DNA of 64,000 nucleotides from the NCBI GenBank assembly GCA_032358165.1, contig JAALGY010000062.1, positions 1,054,001-1,118,000 of the forward strand, given 5' to 3'. Numbering within the stretch: the stretch's first letter is position 1; each line of letters begins with the position of its first letter. The notes beneath the pieces were generated by a model. The model did not search any database. It was not told the DNA's origin and worked only from the letters and a program-made list of their open reading frames with translations. The translations under genes were made by a program, and so were the position numbers. This DNA comes from Diplosphaera chodatii (lineage: Eukaryota > Chlorophyta > Trebouxiophyceae > Prasiolales > Stichococcaceae). This document shows, piece by piece, positions 1 to 11,508 of the stretch.

Positions 1-44
1 TCGTGAGGAGCTAGCGATGGGGCGACGCAATCACACAAGATCAG

Positions 45-1812
45 TCAGCTGTTGATGACAAGGTACCTGCTCTGGCCCAGAAAGAATGGAGCAGGAGAGG
101 GCTTTGGTGAGGGCGCTGGCGAGTTCCAGCTGCTGCCAGCACGCCGTGATGATCGGGTGAGGCCGACAACTGGCACAGCCAGTGCCCCCGGCGGCAGGTT
201 GAGCCTCGGCACCCCTGGCAGCTGTCCGTCCAGGGAGGTGCTTGTGTGCAGCATAGTGCTGCCTGTTGCAGCAGAGCCCGATGCTGACAGTTGACGCCGC
301 ACTGCCTCAGGGCTGCTGGCCGACAGACTTCTGGTAGCGGTGCCGCCTGCATGATGAAAGAATGCTGTGTTGGCTGCTTTGCATTCAGGGGTCAGTGCAG
401 GTGCATGCATTGTTTGCATTAATGGCAACAGACAGATCGTCTTGGGCAACAGCAGCCGACCTGCGGTGCTGCACAAATTGTCGCTGGGTCCAGCTTGCAG
501 CAGTGACTGTTGCCCCGGATCACGTCCCTGCTGTGGCGCAAGCACCCGCACAAGCTGCTCCAGGAGCACGTCCCTGAATCCCTGCTCAGCTGCCACCTGT
601 AAAGGGTAACAATCATTCATCTCAGCATGCGAATATGATGCGCGACTGTAAACGCAGGCGTCCAGCCGACCTACCAACAACCAGGCCGACTCATGTGTCA
701 TGTGTGCACCCACACTTCTCTGGGGTGTGTACAAACCTTGCAAGTGATGGGCAGGTCCAGTGCCGAGACCAGCAACTGGTACAGCGCTGGGCTGCTCGCC
801 TCGGAACTTGCATCACGCACTTCGGCTGCCACTTCTGACAGGAACTGCTCGGCCGCCCAAGCACCAGCATGTGCATCATTCAGCAGCGCTGCAAGAGCCC
901 GGCTGGCATATGCCACCTGAGAACAAGGATACCAAACAAACGGCGTCGGACGACAGTACCGAACCTGCAGCTGATCGCCAGACGCTTTGGATTGATGTCT
1001 CATTTGAACACCAAGCACAGCCGATGCCAATTCCTGTGCGCATTTAGATGGGCGGTCACCTGCTGCGCAGCCTCATCGACAGGTGCCGCAGTTATGCCAG
1101 CAGTGATCGCTCGCACGGCGCCAGCTGCCACCCAGGAGCCGGCGCAGTTGGGGTCTGCACGGCCGCGCTTTGCAGCATGGAGGAGACGCAGCAGGCCGCA
1201 CTGCCGCTGCGCTGGGTTGGACGACCGCAGCTCCGCAATGTCTGTTGCGCTGGGCACATCTGATGCTGCGCAAGACCACGATATGGGTTGGAACACCGGC
1301 GGAAGCAGAACGTGAAAGGCAGCCGCACAACCACCGTCCACATGTTTTGCATTGATGGGACTAGCGCGCACCATGGGTGTGCTGGCCTCCCTGCTCTCCA
1401 GAGTGCTGATTGCCCATGCCACCAGAGTCACGTAGATCCAGACATGTGCGGATGCGTTGCCGGCAGAACCAGCAGTTCAGCACACCAAGCGGTGCTCATT
1501 CATGGTATCGGCTGTGGAGTTCAACAGATGTGAGTCTGCACTGATCCCGCTCGCAGGGTGTGGCGCCGGCCAACACATGCTCATATTGCAGAGAAGCCTA
1601 CTGCTGAATGTGTCACGGTGCAAACGGCATCGCCACCACGCGTGGGCGTTTGTAAAGAGGTGTCGAGGTTTTCGAAACCAGCTGGCATCAGGGGCCTGAC
1701 CATGGTGCGCACGTGGGCTGTCTTGGACGAGGTCGTCAGATGCAAAGCCAAGGTCCTGCAATGGCGAGACGGGGCGTGCAAGTACCTGATTGCACGCACA
1801 ACACCCAGACAT
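45..1812 (-). CDS. ARM/HEAT-like orphan protein
   Basis: I do not recognise this family. Five exons keep phase throughout: 1786-1812, 1701-1755, 1060-1265, 737-916 and 45-596, giving about 339 residues. The middle consists of amphipathic helical repeats rich in Ala and Leu (for example RQCGLLRLLHAAKRG and LLEQLVRVLAP), which suggests an armadillo- or HEAT-like solenoid and hence a protein-binding role. The C-terminal third is Ser/Pro-rich and probably disordered. The last exon could also contain a three-fold-length intron (about 352-440) that removes residues without shifting the frame. The start ATG lies 85 bp after the stop of the upstream minus-strand gene, and the two shortest exons are the least certain part. 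Function is unknown. Confidence 0.5.
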
Positions 1813-1896
1813 CTGATCCCAATCAACATATGCTGCTGAACTGGCTGACTGTATCTTGCGGGAAGCATTCGCATAGCTTCATCTTCCTCCATTGGC

Positions 1897-3062
1897 TTAT
1901 CTGACATCCTCAGCATCCACATCAATCACCCTCCCACTGCCGTGTAGCCCACCATCGCTGCGCGGAGCAACATGGATGCGGCCGCCACCAGGCAGGTACA
2001 CTGTGATCTGCTGCGTGCCGCCCGTCTGCTCCACGACTGCCTCTGCTGTGCCCCTTGGGCCCACCACTGGCATGCGCAGCCGCACCTGGGGATGACGGCA
2101 GGAGGTTATCGGCCGTGCGCGCAATGATCGTGCTGCTGTTATTATCGCTCGTGCGCTCTGTAGACCATGGAGTGAAAGAAGGAGCAGCTGCTGAATGACC
2201 ACAAACCTGCGCCGAGTGCAAGCCTGCAATTGCGGCGCATATATCAGAGTCACCTGCTGCCTCGTGCGGCCATTGACGCTCATTGTGCTCTGCTCTTGGG
2301 AGAACGGGCTGTCCACTTGTACGCTGCCTCCAAGCAGCCGCTGCACCTCAGGGTCGCTCCTGATGGCGTAAGCTGCCTCGTCTTGCAGACCGCGGGCGGC
2401 CTCGTTCTGCTGCTGTATGGTCTTCATCATGCCGCCAAAAGCCTGTCCCACAAGGCCCCCTACGATCCTTCCTGTCAGGCCGCCACCGAAAGCCTCTGCA
2501 AGTCAACAAACACTGGTTCTGGTTTGTGCTGAGAACGTATGAGACACAAATAAAACATCAGAAGTCAATAGCACGCACGGAGTGCAACAGACTGGGCTGC
2601 ACTGCAGCAGCTACGATCATCATCACACCTCGCACTGCCGTCCGTAGCTGGGTGTCTGGGGAGTCATCTTGCACCACACGCACTGGCCTGACTGCTTCAT
2701 CCCTTTGCTGCTTCCCTCTGGCTGGGAAGACGCTGCTGGCTGCGTCCTTGACCGACTTGCTGATCTTCTGAGCAATGTCACTGCGGCAACATCCAAACAG
2801 GTGCGTGCATTGCAAGGGTCCAGGTCTATCGGAGTACACTTTCTTGGCAGTGCAGGGACACATGTAATCACCTGCCCAGCTCGGCTGCACCTGACAGTAT
2901 CTCGCCCCAGGTTCTCTCCTGTCCGCTGCCACTGCTTCCGGAAGCCAGACAGCGCAGCTGGACATGTCGTGCGACTGTCTGCCTGCTTAGCAACGGGGTA
3001 TGACAAGCATGCAACGGGTTGGCATGCAGACAGCCGCGCTGCAGCAGCCTGCCGGAATGCAT
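1897..3062 (-). CDS. Coa1/ENAP-like organelle protein
   Basis: Four exons (2872-3062, 2629-2780, 2254-2495, 1897-2085) give a 257-residue protein with all phases matching. The N-terminus (MHSGRLLQRGCLHANPLHAC) is Arg-rich and acid-free, like a mitochondrial or plastid presequence. A glycine-zipper stretch (FGGGLTGRIVGGLVGQAFGG) may insert in or pack against a membrane. The C-terminal part has the run VNGRTRQVRLRMPVVGPRG, with strand-turn-strand character resembling the Coa1/Tim21-type domain of plant ENAP1-like proteins. In that family the domain is linked to membrane complexes of mitochondria or chloroplasts. The family call is by motif memory only; presequence and domain order are seen directly. 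Confidence 0.55.
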
Positions 3063-3380
3063 GGTTCTACACCTGCGATCCGAAGCTGCCAGTCTGCCGG
3101 ATGCGCCAAGCATGTGCGCGCAAATGTACAGAAATGGACCATCAGCTGCTGTGCCCCTGCACGCCTGAAGCAAGAAAGCGGGTATACAAGCCTTTGTTGG
3201 GCTGCTTATAATAGCTCTGCTTCTGGATGTTTCGATCAGCATTTCGCAGCTGATGCTTCCATGATGATGAGCAAGCGCCAGCGAAGCAGCATCTGTTGAG
3301 CAGCTGCCCTTCCGACACCATGCCGCAAAAGTCAAAATCTGCGTGTGCCACAACATCACCCAGGTCATCTGCTCACGGCC

Positions 3381-5122
3381 ATGTCTGGCGCCACCGTACT
3401 TGGCGTGCTGCTTGCCGCAGCTTCTGCTTTCTTCAATGGCTCGTTTGGCGCGCTGTCAAAAGTTGAGGCCATTCAGCGCGCTGCGGTGACGCCGCTCCAC
3501 TTCAACAGCTGGGTGTCAGTGGGTTTGATCCTGTCCACACTGCCTTTGCTTGCACTCGACCAGGTGAGCAGTGCATATGAGGCAGTTCCCGCACCGTGGC
3601 GCATGCATGGCAGCGTCAAGGCACAGGCTGAGACGGCACACTCATGCAGGTGTTCACACCATGGGGCATGCTGTCAGGGGCGTTGTTTGTCTCGAGTACG
3701 GGGTGCACATTCTTCGCCATTGACCTTCTGGGGGTGTCAGTTGCAAGCGCCATCTGGTGTGGCACAGCCATGCTCGCCGCCTTCATATGGGGCTTGAGGT
3801 ACCGGTTCCTCTGACTCGAAATGACTTCACACTCTGCATCAGCCTGCAAGATGCAAAGCTAACCGTAGTTGCAAGATTTGCAAGCATGTCTTCAACAGGA
3901 TCAACCACGAGGAGCTGAGGCATCCTGGCTTCAGCATCCCTGCGCTGCTCCTGCTGGTGTGCGGCCCCTGCTCCTCTGTTAGCACCCCTGCCTTGCAGTG
4001 CCTCCTTCCTGTCAAAGCGCTGTACTCCGGCACACCAGGTGCGTCACTCGTCTTCTCATGTGCTTCTCAGGTAGGCGGCTTGGCAGGCATAGCCGTCAAT
4101 GGTCGATTATCAGAGATGATCAGGGACCAGCGGGAGAAGGAGCAAGAAGAAGGTATTGGCATGCAGCGGGTTTTGGGTCTCCTGCATATACTTGTCGATT
4201 CATGGCTGCAGTGTGTGTTCAAGCTGGTGCTGCGATCCTGTGGCAGAGGACAGCGAGGCGAGGCAGCAGAGGATGGAGGAGGAACGCATCCTGGGGGATC
4301 CAATGGGCGACCTGTACCAAGTTCCACAGCGTGGCCCACAGCGCTATGGTCTCGGCTGCACGTCAGCAGTCGCGGCAGGCCTCTTTGGAGGCAAGCTACC
4401 TGCTGCTTGACCCTGCACTGACATTGCAAATTTTGCAGAGCCAATCGAGCAGTGTTGTCATGGTGTCTGTCAGGCATAGTTGAGCCTGGCTGTGACCTGT
4501 ACACAGGGCTGATACTTGCGCCCAAGACATTTGTGGACAGCAGCATCCACGCAGTGGCCTATCTTCCATCGATGGCACTTGGTGCACCAATATCCTATGC
4601 TGATAGATCCTTCTGCGAACGGGACCAGTCTCAGCTGACCCACTGCACAAATTGGTTTGCAATCCTTGCTGCAGCTATTCGTGTGTCAAATGTGACTGCA
4701 GGCGTGGCGGTAGTGGCACCTGTGCTGACAATCATAGTTGGAATGCTTGGCGGAGCCCGGAGGCTACCACCCAAAGCCAGCATGCAGACTGGCGCAAAGT
4801 GGGGCATAGCAGCCGGCATCATCTGGAACCTAGGTGCAGCAGACAATGCACAGTCGTACTGCCTCACATGGGCACGCCTCACTGCTCCCTCACCAAGTTC
4901 TCATTGCAGGCGTACTTGCATGCAGGTAACGTCCTGTCAATCCTTGCAACCGAACGCGTCGGAGTGGCTGTGGCTTACCCGCTGTTCCAGTGCGGACTGC
5001 TGGTGGCTGGCACGTGGGGCATTCTGATTTTTGATGAGCTCGAGGGGCCGTGCATCCCGACATACTTGTTGAGCGGTCTGGCGCTCATTCTAGGCGCAAC
5101 ATTTTTGGCACTGGCAAAGTGA
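3381..5122 (+). CDS. TMEM144: TMEM144-like multi-pass transporter
   Basis: Eight exons (3381-3563, 3650-3798, 3899-3956, 4071-4152, 4247-4390, 4507-4581, 4702-4833, 4926-5122) encode 339 residues, close to the ~345 of animal TMEM144. About ten hydrophobic helices are visible. Splicing restores intact helices, for example IPALLLLVGGLAGIAVNG across the third intron and AAGLFGGGLILAPKTF across the fifth. The last half carries the WNLGN...VAYPLFQCG...GTWGI pattern of the family. TMEM144 belongs to the EamA/drug-metabolite transporter fold and probably moves sugars or metabolites; no substrate is proven. The intron at 4391-4506 begins with GC rather than GT. The start is the first ATG of the open frame. 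Confidence 0.85.
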
Positions 5123-5290
5123 AACCAGCTCGCAAATGGACACTTTGTACCTGAGATTGCTGTACTTTGGAACCATGTATAGACGGTGTTGAGAGAAGGT
5201 TGCTGCTGATCACTGATGGCTGTGTAATTTCCAATGCTCATACCACCAACTGGTGATGCCAACACATTTCAACACTCACACGTAGTGTTG

Positions 5291-6233
5291 TCAAGCAGAC
5301 CCTAGCTTCTGGCCCTTTCCTCGAGAACTCCACGGGTTCTCGGCTGTGCTGCTGGGTTTGGAAGGGTTGCTTGCCATGTAATCCCTAAGGAAGTCTGCCG
5401 CCACGCCGGGCCCGGCCTGAGTGGCCGGCCGGGGTACTGGTGTAGGCCCCGAGTTCACCTTCACTACCACAACTGCAGAGGCAAGAACAACGCTGCTCAA
5501 TCTTCTGATCAAGCAGCAGCAGCGGCGCGGCCATGTATGGTGCTGGATAATGACAGGAATGGAAGAAACACTCACAAACGATGGCCAGGAACAGGACGAT
5601 GCGCCATCCAAAAGCCAGACCCAATGCCGCCAGGATGAGCAGCTGCTGCGCTGACACAAACATCTCAAACAGCTCAACTGCAGGCAGCTGCAGGCCCCAG
5701 ACTGGCGGAGCATCCCAGCGTATCCTGCATAACAACCGGTGGTGTGAGGCGTGCAGATGACGATGCAGTCGAATTTCTACAGCATCCCCGCACACTCTCT
5801 TTCCAAGAATGGCCAATGCGCACAGATCGGCACCCACTTGAGCGGTCGTCGCTGCCAAAAAGGCTTCGTATCTGGGGGCGCTGAAGGCTGCTTCTGCGAG
5901 TTGCCGGATGCTCTGCAGCATGATCTTGACACCATGAGTCAGCTCAGCAAAATTTGGCAAGCTTCCCTTCTTCACCTCAAACACTGCACATGCAGGTTGC
6001 ACATGTTCGTGTTGACAGGCGGGTACCTCGGCACATTAGGCGAGGAGTATTGGTTGCCCTGCTGGTTGGCGTCATCATCTGCGAGGCGTGCCAGCTATGA
6101 AAGCAGGACCCGAAAATTTCACGCCGCATGCGGTCAAGTCATGCACGCCATGTGCTCGTGATCAAAAGCATTAACACCTTGTCCATTATCGACCTGTACC
6201 TTGCACGATTTCGCCGTTGACTATGCGGACCAT
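5291..6233 (-). CDS. FAM241-family small membrane protein
   Basis: Four exons (6200-6233, 6027-6078, 5576-5724, 5291-5472) join in phase to 138 residues. The N-terminus MVRIVNGEIVQDDD matches the hallmark start of FAM241 (DUF4605) proteins (M-V-R-I-x-N-G-E-I-V-Q-D-D-D-P). Near the C-terminus is a membrane stretch, LLILAALGLAFGWRIVLFLA, followed by a basic tail, so a single-pass or hairpin ER-type protein is likely. Function in the family is poorly known. The intron at 5725-6026 contains an open frame (KKGSLPNFAELTHG onwards) that could be a retained or alternative exon, but the phase at its left border does not fit the preceding exon. Confidence 0.75.
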
Positions 6234-6758
6234 TGCGACGCAGACGGCGTGACCTGAACATTCACAGGCCCATCAGAGGGTGTGGCGCAGCAGATGTACT
6301 GCGGCACGCAGTTCCTGCCCAGTCGCAACTCACAAATTCCAAGGTGGTGCAGGCGACGTGAAAGTACAGCCTGTTTATGTATCGAACGCACGCGCCTGAA
6401 GCAGCAGCCGTGCACTGAAGTGCACATCGGCTGCAGGCGACGCACTGATCGCCATGCCAGGTCATCATCGGATGCATTTGACGTGTGACATACTGCCAGG
6501 CGAGCCACACGACTGACATCTGCACATCTTCAGTCTCGACAAGGGGACTACATCATCCTCTGCTGACCAGCTGCGGTCGCACGCACAGCAGCCAGTTGTG
6601 TTGCCATCACCGGGGCGTTCCCCTGTGGCGCTCCTGAGCTTGTGGTGCAGGCAGCGTGCAGACACTCTTGGACCGTGACCAGCACATTCCAAGCTCTTCG
6701 TAGTCCCTACTCGCATGCACTCGTGCACCATGCTGCGCTGCTGACCGCATCTTGCCCC
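6234..6758. promoter_or_regulatory. Divergent intergenic region
   Basis: About 525 bp lies between the start codons of the FAM241-like gene (minus) and the secreted glycosyltransferase-like gene (plus). It should hold both 5' UTRs and both promoters. I see no TATA box, tRNA or convincing coding exon here. Confidence 0.4.
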
Positions 6759-9271
6759 ATGTCGGTGGCGGCGCGCCGCTTGCTGTGGACATGCAGCCTG
6801 CTGAGCTGCGCGGGTGCGGTCCTGCCGGCTGCCGACGCGGCAGGGGCGGTGCCAGGCGTGCATGCAAACCCGATGCAGCCGGCGATCTGCATGGTGGTGC
6901 GCACATTTTGGGGCCACGGCGGCGAAAGTGCGCTGCAGCGTCGGCAGGGCCTGCGGCGCCTGCTCACCTCTCTGCAGCAGCAGTCGAATCCCAAGTGAGA
7001 TCCTGCGTGCGTTGCGCCTCTCTTGCACACCTACAATGATATTCCTCAAGTGCTGCTGTATGCCTCCGATGGCAGCTGATGCGATGTTTTGAATCATGCG
7101 CCCTGCAGCTGGGAGGCGGTGCTGGTCGTCATGGACAGCGAGCCCTTCCGGGACATGTACCGCATCCTGCAGGACCTGCACGACGAGCGAATCTGGGTGT
7201 TTGCCGAGTGGGTGCGTCCTTCAGAGCGCCGCGCACGGTGCTTGCCATGACATCCATGGTGATGTTCCAGCACGCTGTCCAAGATTCACGTTTCGATCCC
7301 AATCTCCTGCAGGTCGGTAAGCCCTACACGCCAAAGCAGCAGGGCCTGTGGACGGCTGGGTATCACGAAAAGCTGTACAACCTCACGGACGAAGCCATCC
7401 GAGGTGCAGCCGATTGACTGACGGTGGTGTCCTTCCAGTTCGAAGTACAGCTGCATAGCGCTAGCCCCATGTCGATCTCCAGCAAACATGCTTGAGCGAC
7501 ACCGATGTTACGTGCGCTTGACATGCAGCATGTCCTGCCAACACGGAATGGGTTGTCGTCACGAATGGCGACAACGACTATGCAAGCAGCTTCTTCAGTC
7601 AGATCGAGGGCGTGCAGGGTGCAGACCTCATTGCCTTTGATTTCTACAGCCGCTACCACCGTGCTACAGGTGCTGCCATGTGCTCCTGAGTAGACGCTGC
7701 CCAGTGGAGCTGCATCGTACAACACGCACATCATGCCTCATACCTAATCAGAGACAATGGATATGTGTCATCTCGTCGCTGATGGGCGCTGTTGCTCTGC
7801 AGGCATGCCATGCGACCGGTTCGCGCAGCAGGAGGGGGCGCCCACATGCAAGCCCAACCGGCTGCGGTGGTGCCACACCGACCTGGGCGCCAACGTGATG
7901 CGCTGGCCGCGCCTCATAGCCGAAAACCGGCGCTTTGGCTTCCTTGCTGCCCAGTGAGTGCCACCCTGCCCTGCTGCTCATGCACCAGTGCAGCACCAGC
8001 CCCCAGAACCCTGTGCAGACTGCACCAAATCAGCTGCAGCACACCAGCACGAAAAAGGCGATCTGTGAAACCTTCCTGAGCAGCAGTGTGCCACAACCAT
8101 CAGGAGTGAAGGCCTGGCCGCGGAGCACTTTGACGGCATCATGGCGGAGACTCTAGCAGCACAATGGCCGGTGGCGCACATGCGGGATTGTTTGTACGAC
8201 CACAGCCCGACACCTCAGGTGCAGAGCCTACATCTTACCAGGTGCTTGACTATGCAGTGATCTTGGTCAGATCTCGGTCAGCCGACGTGTGAAATTCATG
8301 TAAAACGCCTGACCAATTCACGTTGCAGCGGTGTGCGCGGGAGGGCGGGGTGTGGGACGACAGCGACATGACGCCCACGGGCGTCGGCGGCCGGTGCCTC
8401 AACGCCTGGCAGGCCAGCAAGCGCCTCAAGGATGGGCGCGGCTCGCTGCAGGAGGTGGTGGTGCCCCTGTCACACGACGGCCATCTAGCAGGTGGCTCTT
8501 GACACTCTGGGAAATGGTACACCAGGCTGCAGCCTGCAGTAAATACCTCAACCCCGAAGCTATCCCGCTCCTTGCCAGTACACAGAGCATGGAGGTATCA
8601 CCAGCATGCTGTGGGTAGCAGCACGCGTTGTGTCAGCTGCAAGAAGCCACTGGCAACATGAACTGGAGTGCCCTGAGCAACAATGCAGGAGGGTGGAAGC
8701 AGATGGCCGTGCCTGTGTGCAGAGTTTGAGGATGCCGGGGAGGCGGGCGTCACGGTGCTGCGGTGCGTGCGGCAGGCGGACCCGGTGCGGCAGCGCCACG
8801 AGATGATGGCCTACTTCGGCGAGTCCTGTGCCGAGGACGTGGACTTGCCGGCCTTCCAGGACCCGGTGTTTAGAAAGGTAGGGTGACTGCAACAGAGCGT
8901 GCTGTTTGCCAGAGCACTTTGGCCGTGCATGCTGCAGGGCACGCCACCCTGAGCTCCGGCCTGCACCAACTGCAGGTGGCAGACGACATCAAGCAGAAGC
9001 TGGAGGAGGCAGCGGCGGCAGAGGCCGCCGCAAAGCAGGCGGCCACGCCAAAGGCGCCGGGTCCACCAAAGTGCGTTGTTCCACTGCGACTTGCTGTGCA
9101 GTCAAGAGCGCACCGTGCAGTTGTGTGGTGTCGTCATATACGGTGATGGACACACCTGTTTGTGACTGTGCCTGAGTCCACTGCTACAGGACTGCTGATA
9201 CGTCCGCCACCGCAACCTTCCGGGAGCGCTTTGGCATTGACGCGGCTCACACCGGCACCAAACTCACCTGA
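6759..9271 (+). CDS. Secreted glycosyltransferase-like orphan
   Basis: Ten exons (6759-6994, 7109-7211, 7313-7403, 7529-7669, 7803-7953, 8104-8218, 8329-8491, 8723-8877, 8976-9070, 9190-9271) all splice in phase to 443 residues. Residues 1-30 form a signal peptide (basic start, then a Leu/Cys core, then Ala-rich cleavage zone). The body has the feel of a GT-A glycosyltransferase: a first strand ICMVVRTFWGH, then EAVLVVMDSEPF, then WVVVTNGDNDY and DLIAFDFYSRYH, with many Trp and Cys residues as in a secretory-pathway enzyme. The TNGDNDY run could be the metal-binding acidic site. Similar proteins seem confined to green algae. A coiled Ala/Lys segment and a short Thr-rich tail close it. Substrate unknown. 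Confidence 0.6.
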
Positions 9272-9427
9272 GAACAACCGGTCTGATTTGTCTTGCTGCA
9301 CTGGGACACGTTGCAGCTCATGGATTGACAATCCTCTGGAGCTGCCAGGATAGAACACTCAACACCATGTGCATGTGCAGCTGGAAATAGCTATGTGAAA
9401 GCCGCCTGCATGCGTCTGTTGAAACCA

Positions 9428-11039
9428 CTAAGCACCCCGTCGCCTGCCACGTCCACCCAAGGTCCCAAATGGCACACGACCTCTCCCGCGACCATGCACC
9501 ACCCGATGCCGCTGCTCTGGCGGTATGTCATCATCCACAAATCCTTGTGAACGCTTCTCTTTGTCGCCCTGCTGCCCGTTCGCTGAGCCACCTGCACTGC
9601 GGAAATGCCCCAAACCAATGCTGTCAATGCATCCCAGAAGGCATCGTGCATGCAGTGTGCTGTGAGCACCACAATCGCTTTTGACGGGCAAGCTGGAATG
9701 CCGCCACCTGAACATGAGGGATGTGCAGATATCAAGGGACAGGACCCGCACCTGGGCTGCTGCCAACCATCTCGTCTGTATGCTGCGAGTCTGACGGTGA
9801 TTGTGTTCGAGGCACCTGGATGCCAGCCGCTGTTGTATGATGCCATTGCGGGAATTCCAGCAAGGCCACTAGCCGCAACCCGTGAAGCAGCAAGCATCCG
9901 TGACCTTTCGTGAAAACGGACATGCTGCAATCAGCACGCTGTCAGCATCCGCAGGATGCCCGACACCTTGTGTGGCGACTGTTCAGGGCTGCCAGTCGCC
10001 TGCCCTGCTGCTGCCCGTCCCCGTCCAGCGCTGGACCGTGGCGCTGACTTGCCAGCACCCTGCAAATGGGGCGGATCCGAGGTCGACCCCAGCCATGGTG
10101 CACGTACACCACATCTGCCAGCCAGCAGTTCCGCAGGAAACTGCCGGCTCACCTTGCCGTCCATCCTCGTGCTCTGCAGATCCTCATACAGAGCAAAAGC
10201 AATGCCTGCAGCGGGTAACGCCATTGAATGTAAGGGCGAAATGCTTGCACCCATCGATGCACTACAAAGCCTAGCATGCCAGTGCCAACCTGCAGCTCAC
10301 CAGCAGCAATAACCCCAGCGTCCTGTGGAGATGCCTGCCTAAGGTAGCCGGACGGCGGCAACCTGCGATTTGCAAGTTGTTAGACTCAGGTCAAGATGTT
10401 TCGCAGGCTGGCAACGCAGGCTGTACAGCAGCAGCTCGGTCTTGCCTGATCGTCTCAACATCCTCCATCTCTGCCTCGACCCAGGCGTCTGCAACACGCC
10501 CACAAAGTGAAGTTCTCATCTTATGCACCCAGTTGCCTGACATGCTGCATGTAATAGTGATGCGCACCATCCTGTTCCGCTTTCCATGACACGTTTGATT
10601 TCGATGCAAGGCCTGACAGCCACGACAACAGGTCATCTGTGCCTGGAACCATCTCGTCCTGCGCAACCAACATGGAAATGGCTACCAGATGTACACAGTG
10701 CCAAGGGGCGTTGCTGCGCACATCTTGCAGGGATCGCAGTGCGTCAAAGCTTGCAGCAGACGCACAAATGAGTCTTTCAGCGCGTCCAGTGTGAAGTCAC
10801 TAGACCACGCGTTGCCCTTGAAGTCGGTCACTTCAAGCACCCTGCACGTCATAAGCCATGTGGCTGTCACATGTGTCGAGCGCATCCTGCCTGTGGCAAC
10901 GGCGGATGGTTCCTGCCACCGTGTTCGCATCAGCAGGAGCTCACATGTTGTATCTTTTGCTTCCTAGTTGGCCACCGTCGATACGGAACAGCCGGTTATC
11001 ATCGATCCTGCCATACACCGAGAGTGGCGCCGGCGACAT
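9428..11039 (-). CDS. Possible PAXX/XRCC4-fold protein
   Basis: Nine exons (10976-11039, 10871-10886, 10766-10841, 10568-10658, 10416-10488, 10301-10362, 10153-10205, 9752-9924, 9428-9596) keep phase and give 258 residues. One is a 16-bp mini-exon and so less sure. The head contains LEVTDFKGNAWSSDFTLDAL followed by KDSF and, after a helix, NVSWKAEQD. That order (VTD...W...FT...L...LK..F, then a strand) resembles the head domain of PAXX/XLF/XRCC4, which bridge Ku-bound DNA ends in non-homologous end joining. The C-terminus is Arg/Gly-rich (RGRGRVPFGTLGGRGRRRG) and could bind nucleic acid. The resemblance is by eye and weak; an unrelated RGG protein is the main alternative. Confidence 0.45.
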
Positions 11040-11508
11040 GCTGTACAGGAAAAATTCTGCCCGAAGTCTTTTCCAACAGTGTTATCAAGTCAGCAGGTGT
11101 GTCTAGCGGACTGCATACACTGCGTGTGCAGATGTGCTGATGTTAGATGTCCGTCGTAGACAGGGGCAGCCTGAATGGCAAGGTCGGTTTCGTGACTCAT
11201 CACACATCAGATGCCGCCGATGCTTTCAGCACACTCAGCGTCATCGATCGCTTTGAACATCACAAGGAATGACGACAAAAACTGGCAGCCATGTTGATCT
11301 CGTAGATGAACATGGCAATGGTGTATGTAACCCGCTTCGTCCAGCTTCCGGGCTGCTGCCACCGCAGCGGTGAGCCGCTGTACGGAGACATACGGTAGTG
11401 TTTGGAAGTGGGGTTACAGCAGACATTGATGCCTGACACCTCATCTCTAGAACACACTCAATGTACAGAATTGAAATGACATGAAATGAGATACGAAGAA
11501 GGCCTATA
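11040..11508. other. Intergenic region, no gene seen
   Basis: About 470 bp separates the possible PAXX-like gene from the 3' end of the pseudouridine-phosphate glycosidase gene; both are on the minus strand. It should contain the 3' UTR of the latter and the promoter of the former. No convincing exon or RNA gene is visible. Confidence 0.35.
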
